Source: Caulobacteraceae bacterium (GTDB lineage Bacteria > Pseudomonadota > Alphaproteobacteria > Caulobacterales > Caulobacteraceae). Taken from it: DNA of 64,000 nt. How positions within the stretch are numbered: position 1 is the first letter of the stretch; each line of letters opens with the position of its first letter. The notes under the pieces were generated by a model. It was not told the origin of the DNA. It saw only the letters and a list, made by a program, of their open reading frames with translations, and made no database searches. The position numbers were made by a program, and so were the translations under genes. This document shows, one piece after another, positions 52,185 to 59,507 of the stretch. Location: positions 1-64,000 of the forward strand of contig CANJLK010000004.1 in assembly GCA_947475465.1 (NCBI GenBank). The letters run 5' to 3'.

Positions 52185-54944
52185 CTAGAAGTCGTACTTC
52201 ACCCCGACCAGCGCCATGCGCGGCTCGTTCGGGCTAGGGGCCGCCGTGCCACCGCTGACGTAGGTCGCGAAGTCACCCAGGCGGAAGCGCTTGTTTGCCA
52301 GGTTGGTCACCCGGACGTACGCGCTCAACGAAGAGCCGTGGATGCTGTGCCAGTCGGCGCTGAAGTCATAGAGCGTGTACTTGGGGAAGCTGTAGGCGGT
52401 GAGGTTGCTCACCGGCCCGAACACGCTGTTGACCGTGATCAGCGGCACGCCTGCAAGGTTCGACGCGCCCTGGCCGGTGCCGCCGCCCGTGCCCGAGCTG
52501 TGGTAAATGTTCATCCCCAGAACAACGTTCTCGCCCAGCACTTGGTCGAGGTGGACTTCCGGCCGCAGGGACCAGGTGATCGACGGGTTAAACTTGTCGG
52601 GCTTGAAGGTGTAGCTCTTCGCCGGGCCGACCGCGGGCGCGATCGTCAAGGTGCCCGCCGCGTGATCGATCAGGATCGGCGTGGTCGCGGGCAGGCCGTC
52701 GCAAGAACCGCCCGGAACCTGACGCCAGAACTGCACGCTGCAGAAGGTCTGTTCCTGGAACTGGGTGTACTTGTTGCTCTGCCAGTCGAACTGGGCGTTG
52801 AGGGTGAACCAGCTGTTGGGGCTGATGAACCCTTCGAATTCGGCGCCGTGGAAATCCGCGGTGCCGGCGTTGGCGATGACCGTGATCGACGGCGGCTGAC
52901 GGGTCGTCAGCTGGATGTTGTCGTACCAGTCGCGATAGACCGAGACGTTCGTCCGCGCGCGCCACCCCCCGAAGGTCCAGTCGCGCTTCAGGCCGACTTC
53001 CACATCCTTCAGGCTTTCCGGACCGAAGGCGAACTTGGGATCGGTGGTCGGCACGTTGAAGTTCGAGCCGCCCGGCTTGAAGCCCTTGCGGGTGGTGACA
53101 TAGACCAGCGTGTCTTCATCGAACTTGTAGTCGGCGGTCGCCGAATAGGTGAACGAGTGATAGCCCGGCTGGGCGCTGTCCGGCGTGCCGATCGTGGTGG
53201 CGAGCTGGGTCGGATTGAAAACCGGAACCGTCTCCACAACCGTCGTGCCGTTGCTGGCCGTATAGTTGACGATGGGCTGCGCGAAGTAGCCGCTCTTGGT
53301 GACCGCCGGGCCGATGATCGATTCACGGCCGCCCAGGGTGACGTTGAGCTTGTCGGTCACCTTGAAGGTGCCCTGGATGTAGAAGGCGTCTGCCTTGCGC
53401 TGGTAGGTGGTCAGCTTGAAGCAGGGGGTGCCGGCCGGCTGGACGCCAACGGCGGCGCAGGCGGCGGCCGAAAGCTGGCCTTGCGGCAGGCCTTCCGTTG
53501 CGACCTGCTGGTTCACCAGCGGGCTGGGGTAGCGGTAGGGGAACAGGCCGCCGAAGTCGCCCGGACGGTCGGTGCGGTGGTAGTAGCCGCCCTGCAGCTG
53601 GAGCCGGCCGTCGAACAGGTCGCCGACCGCCTGGATCTCATCCGTCCACTGGCGGTTGTTCCAGCCGTTGTCGATGTTGGCCCAGTTGTTCCGCCAGATC
53701 GGCGTGTTCTGGACCACGGTCTTGAAGCCCTGGTTCTCGAGGAAGGGGCCCACAGAGCCGTCATAGTTCTGGCTGCCGCCGACGCCCTTCGGGATCCAGC
53801 GCAGCTGGTAGATGTTGCGGATGTAGAAGTGCTCGTTGAACGTCCACTTCGTCTGGTTGACGATGCCGGCGTACACACGCAGCGAGTGGGCGTCGATGTT
53901 CGAATAGACGTCGTCGGGGCCGGCCGCCGTCTGGCGCGCCAGGTCGGCCTGGGCGATCTGCGAATAGCTGAGTCCGGCGGGCGGCAGCGAGCCCGTGAAG
54001 TATTCGTAGTTGGCCGTGGCCGACGGGCTGGCGCTCGGGATCACGTTGCGGGTGGCCGCCGAGAAGAACCGCGGATCGGTGAACGAGATCGGCTGCAGGC
54101 CGCCGTTGGTCTTGTCCTTCTGCCAGATCACGACCGTGTAGTTTTCCAGCTTGTCGATCGGCTTAACCACGAGGGACCCGCGCAGATAGAGCTGGTTGAC
54201 GTCGCCGACCTTGTCGGTGCCGCCGAAGGAATAGTGGACGGTGCCGTAGCCGGCGCGGCGCCGGTACTGGCCCGAAAGCCGGAAATTGATCTTGCCGTCG
54301 GCCAGTGTGTTTTCGTAGGCGGCAGTGATCTGGTGATAGTTGAAGTTGCCGCCTTCAACGCTGACGAAGCCAGCGTTCTGCAGCCCGCTCGGCTTCTTGG
54401 GCGTCGACAACACGGCGCCGCCCGTCGTGGTGTCGCCGAACAGGGTGCCCTGTGGGCCCTTCAGGACCTGGATGCTCTGCAGGTCGTAGTCCGAGGTCCA
54501 CATGTCCGCCGCGTCGGCGAAATAGATGGCGATCGATCCGGACTGGTTGCCGCGGTTGGCGGTGAAGCCGCGAATGTTCACCTGGCAGGCCGCCCCGCCG
54601 GTGGCCGAGCCGCTGGTGCAGCTGGTGATCTGCAGGCCGGGCGCCAGCTTGGCGAGGTCTGCCTGGTTGTTGACGACGAGGGTGTCGAGCTTGGCCTGGC
54701 TGAGCGCGGTCACTGCGACCGGCACGTCCTGAATGCGCTCTTCGACGCGCCGGGCAGTGACGACAACGTCGCCAAGATCGGTAACCGATCCGGCCTTTGC
54801 AGGCGCCTCGGCGGCCGAGGCCGGCGCAGAGACGACGATGGCGGCCAGGCCGCTGGCGACCACCAGGGCGACGCTGTTCATCCAGCGGCGGCGACCCGCG
54901 ACGGAGACGATATCAAGCGCCGCGGCGCGGTGAAGATGATGCAT
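52185..54944 (-). CDS. TonB-dependent outer-membrane receptor, six-cysteine type (TBDR4)
   Basis: 919-residue receptor and close paralogue of TBDR1 (shared long segments such as SDYDLQSIQVLKGPQGTLFGD and RLSGQYRRRAGYGTVHYSF). The ATG at 54944 follows GGGGAGCAAGCCT. A signal peptide covers about 21-45 (WMNSVALVVASGLAAIVVSAPASA), then DVVVTARR at about 59, a plug with C109/C120, and a barrel ending GVKYDF. Upstream is a perfect 18-base palindrome overlapping the likely promoter, so it is probably repressed by a TetR-type protein. Downstream is a MalT-type regulator. Ligand unknown. Confidence 0.95.
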   Translation of the reverse strand: MHHLHRAAALDIVSVAGRRRWMNSVALVVASGLAAIVVSAPASAAEAPAKAGSVTDLGDVVVTARRVEERIQDVPVAVTALSQAKLDTLVVNNQADLAKLAPGLQITSCTSGSATGGAACQVNIRGFTANRGNQSGSIAIYFADAADMWTSDYDLQSIQVLKGPQGTLFGDTTTGGAVLSTPKKPSGLQNAGFVSVEGGNFNYHQITAAYENTLADGKINFRLSGQYRRRAGYGTVHYSFGGTDKVGDVNQLYLRGSLVVKPIDKLENYTVVIWQKDKTNGGLQPISFTDPRFFSAATRNVIPSASPSATANYEYFTGSLPPAGLSYSQIAQADLARQTAAGPDDVYSNIDAHSLRVYAGIVNQTKWTFNEHFYIRNIYQLRWIPKGVGGSQNYDGSVGPFLENQGFKTVVQNTPIWRNNWANIDNGWNNRQWTDEIQAVGDLFDGRLQLQGGYYHRTDRPGDFGGLFPYRYPSPLVNQQVATEGLPQGQLSAAACAAVGVQPAGTPCFKLTTYQRKADAFYIQGTFKVTDKLNVTLGGRESIIGPAVTKSGYFAQPIVNYTASNGTTVVETVPVFNPTQLATTIGTPDSAQPGYHSFTYSATADYKFDEDTLVYVTTRKGFKPGGSNFNVPTTDPKFAFGPESLKDVEVGLKRDWTFGGWRARTNVSVYRDWYDNIQLTTRQPPSITVIANAGTADFHGAEFEGFISPNSWFTLNAQFDWQSNKYTQFQEQTFCSVQFWRQVPGGSCDGLPATTPILIDHAAGTLTIAPAVGPAKSYTFKPDKFNPSITWSLRPEVHLDQVLGENVVLGMNIYHSSGTGGGTGQGASNLAGVPLITVNSVFGPVSNLTAYSFPKYTLYDFSADWHSIHGSSLSAYVRVTNLANKRFRLGDFATYVSGGTAAPSPNEPRMALVGVKYDF

Positions 54945-55005
54945 AGGCTTGCTCCCCAAAAGCTCGGCCAGAAGTCCGCCGTGTCGCGAGTTCGACCGAC
55001 GAAAC

Positions 55006-55023
55006 TATTCTGATATCAGAATA
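55006..55023. promoter_or_regulatory. Perfect palindrome, operator candidate for TBDR4
   Basis: TATTCTGATATCAGAATA is a perfect 18-base inverted repeat about 60 bases upstream of the TBDR4 start. A consensus -35 hexamer TTGACA (minus strand, 55065-55070) lies about 40 bases further up; I see no good -10. The core TTCTGATATCAGAA differs by one base from the site at 27079-27092 before the TetR gene. Confidence 0.65.
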
Positions 55024-55218
55024 AGTTGTTCCGATTTTGGGGATGTGTGTGAGATTAGCGAATCTGTCAACCGATTGATAGGTAGTCTCGCAGGACCACG
55101 CAATCTGTGTGGCAAGACGACCACATCCGGCCCCTTCGATATGGCCTCTGATCGGCTGAAGAATCTTGGAATTCCAGATACGGCCGGCGAACTGGGACGG
55201 GGCCTTCGCGGCCGACCT

Positions 55219-56043
55219 TCAGCGCGCGTGAAAGGTCGGGTTTGCCGCCACCTCGGCGACCTGGGCGGCGATGAAAGCCTCGCGGTCGCGGACCTGCTCG
55301 CGCAGGATCTCGTGAATCTGCGGATCGGTCGGCAGGAAGAAGATGTCTCGAATGATCGCTTCAGCGACCATCTCCCCAACCTCCTCGGGCTGTTTGCGTT
55401 CGAACCGCGCCGGGAGGCCTCGCAGCGGAATCGGCGGGTCGCCCCACTGCTTGAGGGTTCGGCGGATCTGGGTCTGCACCGGCCCTGGGCAAAGCACGGT
55501 GACACCCACGCCCTGGGGCTTGAGATAGAGCGCCATCCCCTCAGAGATCGAGACCACCGCCGCCTTGCTCGTCGCATAGGGCAACCGGTCATAGGCATAG
55601 GGGTAGAGCGCGGCGAATGAGGCCGTATTGACCACGTGGCCGGATCCTTGCGCGATAAGGTCGGGCAGGAAGACCTGGTTCGACCGGACAATCGACATGA
55701 AATTGATGTCGAAGACCCGACGCCATTCCTCCACCGGAATCTCGGTCGGCACGCCGTTTGAGATGACACCGGCGTTGTTCATGACGATGTCGACGCGCCC
55801 ATAAGCTTGGAGCGTGCGCGTCCGAAGCGCCGGAAACGTGGCGTCGTCACTGACATCGCCCCGGAAGCCGATGACGTCGCCGCCCTGCGCCGCCACCGCC
55901 GCCACGGCCTTGTCGAGGTCAGGGGGGCTGATATCGACGAGCACCAGCTTTGCTCCGCGCCGGGCCAGGGCCAGGGCGGTTCCCAGCCCGATGCCGTTGG
56001 CGCCGCCGGTGATGACCGCCACCCGTCCCGTCAGATCGTCCAT
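55219..56043 (-). CDS. Short-chain dehydrogenase/reductase (classical SDR)
   Basis: 274-residue NAD(P)-dependent oxidoreductase. It has TGGANGIGLG as the cofactor loop, DIS after beta-2 suggesting NAD, intact NNAG, and NTASFAALYPYAYDRLPYATSKAAV with Ser and YxxxK. It is the third gene of the epimerase-P450-SDR run, 24 bases after the P450 stop. An extended C-terminal part after residue 200 (RRTLKQWGDPPIPLRGLPARFERKQPEEV) may shape a larger substrate pocket. A role in oxidising the P450 product is a natural inference. Confidence 0.92.
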   Translation of the reverse strand: MDDLTGRVAVITGGANGIGLGTALALARRGAKLVLVDISPPDLDKAVAAVAAQGGDVIGFRGDVSDDATFPALRTRTLQAYGRVDIVMNNAGVISNGVPTEIPVEEWRRVFDINFMSIVRSNQVFLPDLIAQGSGHVVNTASFAALYPYAYDRLPYATSKAAVVSISEGMALYLKPQGVGVTVLCPGPVQTQIRRTLKQWGDPPIPLRGLPARFERKQPEEVGEMVAEAIIRDIFFLPTDPQIHEILREQVRDREAFIAAQVAEVAANPTFHAR

Positions 56044-56067
56044 GTCAGGCGCCCCTTCCGGCCGCGG

Positions 56068-57312
56068 CTATTTCGGATCGAACTCGATCTGCAGATCCGC
56101 CAGATCGCGGTGCGCCGAGGACCCCGTGGCGCGCACCTCCTGCCAGCCCGGGGCCAGACGGAAGTTGGTCAACCGCCTGAACATCTCCTCAAAACAGATG
56201 CGGTTCTCCTGGCGGGCCAGGGGCGCGCCCAGGCAGCGGTGCATCCCGTAGCCCCAGGCCATGTGGCTGTTGATCCGCGGCCGGTCGATGTCGAAGACCT
56301 CCGCGTTCTCGAACTTGCTCTCGTCGCGGTTGGCCGCGCCATACATGACCAGGCAGAACGACTCCTTGGGAATCTTCACGCCGGCGATCTCGGTATCCGC
56401 CAGCACCCGCCGCCCGACCCACTGGACCGGAGTTTCGACCCGCATCGACTCCTCGATAGCCTTGGGGATCAGTGTGGGGTCGGCCTGCACCCGGGCCATG
56501 GTCTGCGGGTGGGTGATCAGGTGGTAGAGGGTCTGGGCCATGGCATCGACGGTGTTCCCGAAGGAGGCCCCGTAGAGCAGGATCACCTCGGTGATCATGA
56601 TCTCCAGGTCCAGCTTGCCGTCGCGGGCCATCTTGTCCTGCAGAAGGGTGCTGATGAAATCGCCTTGCGGTTTGGCGAAGCGGTCCTGCATCAGCTTGCG
56701 GAAGTATGACCGCACGTTCTCGACGCGCTCGTCGTTGACCTTGCGCTCCTCGGCCGATGCGTGGCGGATGCCCTGGCCGCCGGCGCTTCCGCCCGACAGG
56801 CTGATGGCCAGTTCATCGGCGTCCTCGGGCGGCACGCCAATCACCTCAAGCATCACCTTGGCCGGAATCCGGCGGGCGAACTGCTGCTTGAATTCGCAGC
56901 GCCCCACCTTGATCACGTCGTCGATGATCTCGTTGACCACCCGGCGGATCATGGGCTCGTACTCGACGATCTTCTCGTTACGCACGCACGACTGGAGAAG
57001 CGAGCGTTTGAGGTCATGGTCCTCGCCGTCGCTGAACGGCGTCGGCCACGGGGTCGGAATGGCCGGATCGTTGATCTTGTCCGGCGGCACGCGAAACCGC
57101 TCCGCCATCCCCGGCGTCACCGGGCCCAGCAAGTTGGAGAAGATCTCCGGGTGCATGGCGACGAAGGTGACGTCTTCCGGCCGCGTGATCAGGAACTCGC
57201 CCTTGTCGGACACGTGCACGTAGGGCGCCGTGGTCTGCAGATCTTTGTAGAGAGGATAGGGGTTCTCGATGATTTGCTTGGTCGGGTAGACGAGATCTTC
57301 GATGAGCGACAT
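56068..57312 (-). CDS. Cytochrome P450 with unusual I-helix
   Basis: 414-residue soluble bacterial P450. The heme-ligand loop is WGYGMHRCLG with C360, the ExxR motif is E288-S-M-R291, and the HxPxxW-like regions lie in between. The I-helix, where the oxygen-activating acid-Thr pair normally lies (AGxET/DT), reads YGASFGNTVD (247-256); acid and first Thr appear replaced by Gly252 and Asn253. No ferredoxin or ferredoxin-reductase gene lies nearby. It is the second gene of an operon with an epimerase and an SDR. A hydroxylase of a hydrophobic substrate would be usual, but the I-helix leaves room for other chemistry. Confidence 0.93.
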   Translation of the reverse strand: MSLIEDLVYPTKQIIENPYPLYKDLQTTAPYVHVSDKGEFLITRPEDVTFVAMHPEIFSNLLGPVTPGMAERFRVPPDKINDPAIPTPWPTPFSDGEDHDLKRSLLQSCVRNEKIVEYEPMIRRVVNEIIDDVIKVGRCEFKQQFARRIPAKVMLEVIGVPPEDADELAISLSGGSAGGQGIRHASAEERKVNDERVENVRSYFRKLMQDRFAKPQGDFISTLLQDKMARDGKLDLEIMITEVILLYGASFGNTVDAMAQTLYHLITHPQTMARVQADPTLIPKAIEESMRVETPVQWVGRRVLADTEIAGVKIPKESFCLVMYGAANRDESKFENAEVFDIDRPRINSHMAWGYGMHRCLGAPLARQENRICFEEMFRRLTNFRLAPGWQEVRATGSSAHRDLADLQIEFDPK

Positions 57313-57347
57313 GGCGTTTCTTCCTTCGGCTCTGCGGCTTCGCGGGT

Positions 57348-58304
57348 CTAGGCGGGCGTCTGGGCGCGCAGATCGCGCGTCATCTGGATGTACTCGGCGA
57401 TCGCGGCGTCGAGCGTGTACTGCGGCTTGAACCCCAGGTCCGCCCTGACCCGCTCGTTGGACATGCTGGGCCCTATGCGCGACGTGGCCGCCTCGTGGGT
57501 GATCTCGGCGTCCGGAAGCGCCCGTCTCAGGGCGTCGCCGAACTCGCCAGCCGTGATGTGCTCACCCGTCAGGTTGTAGATGCGGTGCCCCAGCTTCGGC
57601 GCGTAGGCGGCGGCATAGAAGGCTGCGGCCGTGTCCACCGCGTAGATGACATCGACGATCTGGTCGCGGGGCGGCAGGGTGACGGGCTTGCCGTCCGCCG
57701 CCCATTCCGGCGAGGCCATCCAGTTCAATCGTTCGCTGGTCAGGCCGGCGTTCAAGGACGCGCGGCCAAGACGGCCGGACCCCAGCGAGGCGCTGATCCG
57801 CAGATGGGCGATCTCCATGCCGTGCATGTCGACATAGAGATTGGCGATGTTCTCCATCCAGGCCTTGGTGGCGCCATAGGCGTCGCGCGGGGTGACCGGA
57901 TCGTCCTCGTCCAAGGGCGTGGCGCTGGCGCGGCCACCGTAAACCGCGACCGAACTGGCCGCGATCACCCGCTTCACCCCCGCGATCCGGGCGGCTTCGA
58001 AAACGCCGACACTGCCGATGGCCTGGGTCTGCACATATTGCAGGATGCGCTCAGGCTTCACGCCGCCGATCGCGAAGGCCATATGGATGACCCGGTCCAC
58101 GCCGTTCTTCTGCATGACGTCGATCATCTCGGGGACCTGACCGATGTCGGTATCGAGGATTTTGACGTTCGCCAGGCCAGCCACCCGCTCAGCCACGGGA
58201 TAGCGGTCGACGACGATGATCTGCTCATCGGGCCGCATCTTGGCCGCGTAGTGGGTGATGTAGGATCCGATGAATCCGGTGCCGCCGGTAACCAGCAATG
58301 CCAT
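57348..58304 (-). CDS. NAD-dependent epimerase/dehydratase (extended SDR)
   Basis: 318-residue extended SDR. The NAD motif GGTGFIG lies near 7-13, the catalytic triad Ser/Thr is in AASSVAVYGG, and Tyr-Lys lie in YGATK. It resembles UDP-sugar epimerases but also 3-beta-hydroxysteroid- and cinnamyl-type dehydrogenases. I choose ATG 58304, giving the fold's proper N terminus MALLVTGGTGF with GGAGG upstream; the frame is open 26 codons earlier without support. First gene of the epimerase-P450-SDR operon. Repeats at 58450-58483 upstream may bind the IclR regulator encoded behind it. Confidence 0.9.
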   Translation of the reverse strand: MALLVTGGTGFIGSYITHYAAKMRPDEQIIVVDRYPVAERVAGLANVKILDTDIGQVPEMIDVMQKNGVDRVIHMAFAIGGVKPERILQYVQTQAIGSVGVFEAARIAGVKRVIAASSVAVYGGRASATPLDEDDPVTPRDAYGATKAWMENIANLYVDMHGMEIAHLRISASLGSGRLGRASLNAGLTSERLNWMASPEWAADGKPVTLPPRDQIVDVIYAVDTAAAFYAAAYAPKLGHRIYNLTGEHITAGEFGDALRRALPDAEITHEAATSRIGPSMSNERVRADLGFKPQYTLDAAIAEYIQMTRDLRAQTPA

Positions 58305-58449
58305 GGCGTCGCTATCCTCCCAGATGTGCGGCGGGATTGAACGCACCCTTCCCCATGAGCAGGTCGAGGCGCGCGCGTTCACATCCCAGCACCGGCGGCG
58401 GCGCTGACGCGTGATGCGCCCGTGCGGCCAAGCCCTGCCTTCGCCATCC

Positions 58450-58483
58450 GTTCTTATATTCGAACTAATTGTTCTTATTTCGG
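58450..58483 (-). promoter_or_regulatory. Repeated GTTCTTAT elements, IclR-site candidate
   Basis: GTTCTTATATTCG (58450-58462) and GTTCTTATTTCGG (58471-58483) are imperfect direct repeats, one start every 21 bases. GAAC between them also forms inverted repeats with both GTTC units. The block lies in the spacer between the IclR gene's stop and the epimerase operon. Two phased half-sites fit a dimeric regulator. Confidence 0.5.
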
Positions 58484-58556
58484 TTGGTAGCCGTCTTCCG
58501 GGGCCTTGTCAAAATGCATCCATCACAACCATGCGATGGCGCGGTCGCTGTTGCGG

Positions 58557-59354
58557 CTAGGCGCGCAGCCAGTCCCGGACGGTCTTCTCGATACAATCCA
58601 GAAGCGTCGGCAGGACCTTTCCGCCATCGGCGCCCATCCGCTGCACCGGGCCCACGACGCTGATCGCGGCGAGCGGCCAACCTGCCTTGTCCAGCACGGG
58701 GGCAGCCGCCGTCACGATCCCTGACTCGGCGTCCAGCCGCAGGGCGTAGCCGCGGTCTCGCACTTGCTGAAGCTCTGCCTCGATGGCGGCGAAATCGACG
58801 ATCAGAGGCGTCGAACGGCCGGGATCGGTGATGGGGCGGACCGACCGCTTGGAAAACGCCAGGAGCACGCGCCCCGCCGTACTGGTGTAGATCGGCAAGG
58901 GCTGGCCGGTTTGGGGGACGTAGCGAAGCGGGTGTGTGCTCTCGATGCAGTCCACCGCCAGCACAAGCCCAGGCTGCTCGCGCGAACCGCCGATCTCGAC
59001 CGCCAGGATCACCGTCTCGCCGGTCTGGCGGCCGATCGCCTCGATTGTGGAGCGCAGGGCGCTGCGAAGCGGCACATCGCCGACGGCCTTGGTCGCCACG
59101 CGGTAACTCAGGGCCAGGAGGCGCGGGCCCAGCACATACCGCCGCCCGATCGCCTCGATGTAGCCGGTCTTGAGCAGCATCTGCAGGAGCGTCGAGAGCG
59201 TGCTCTTGGCGATGCCGAGGGCGACGGCGATCTCGGTATGGGTCGGTGGGTTCTGGGCAAGTGCGACATGCTCAATGACCAGCACGACCCGCTCAAGCCC
59301 GGTGACCCCCTCGATCTCAGGCACCGCCGCGGCGATCTGCTCAACCTCGGACAC
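58557..59354 (-). CDS. IclR-family transcriptional regulator
   Basis: About 266 residues. The N-terminal winged HTH is near 15-75 (GLERVVLVIEHVALAQNPPTHTEIAVALGIAKSTLSTLLQMLLKTGYIEAIGRRYVLGPRL). The C-terminal IclR effector domain includes IYTSTAGRVLLAFSKR and a C-terminal GIVTAAAPVLDKAGWPLAAISVVGP. The start is uncertain: GTG 59354 after GGGGTGG, or GTG 59372. It sits directly upstream of the epimerase-P450-SDR operon on the same strand, separated by a 250-base spacer with repeats, and is the best candidate to control it. Effector probably a pathway acid. Confidence 0.9.
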   Translation of the reverse strand: MSEVEQIAAAVPEIEGVTGLERVVLVIEHVALAQNPPTHTEIAVALGIAKSTLSTLLQMLLKTGYIEAIGRRYVLGPRLLALSYRVATKAVGDVPLRSALRSTIEAIGRQTGETVILAVEIGGSREQPGLVLAVDCIESTHPLRYVPQTGQPLPIYTSTAGRVLLAFSKRSVRPITDPGRSTPLIVDFAAIEAELQQVRDRGYALRLDAESGIVTAAAPVLDKAGWPLAAISVVGPVQRMGADGGKVLPTLLDCIEKTVRDWLRA

Positions 59355-59507
59355 GGGGATCAGCCACCCCACGGCGACAAGGCCGGCGCCTTGGCGGATT
59401 GATGGGCGGATGGGGCGGCTGGAATTGTCATGCGCCTCGAATAGCCGAGATCGCGCCCAAGCCCAGGAGATTCCTGGCCGCGCCGCCCAGGCGCATTCAG
59501 GCTGGCC

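Noticed and set aside
51798-55013. 1071-codon plus-strand frame across TBDR4
   Set aside because: Antisense shadow of TBDR4; composition is abnormal and no motif is present.
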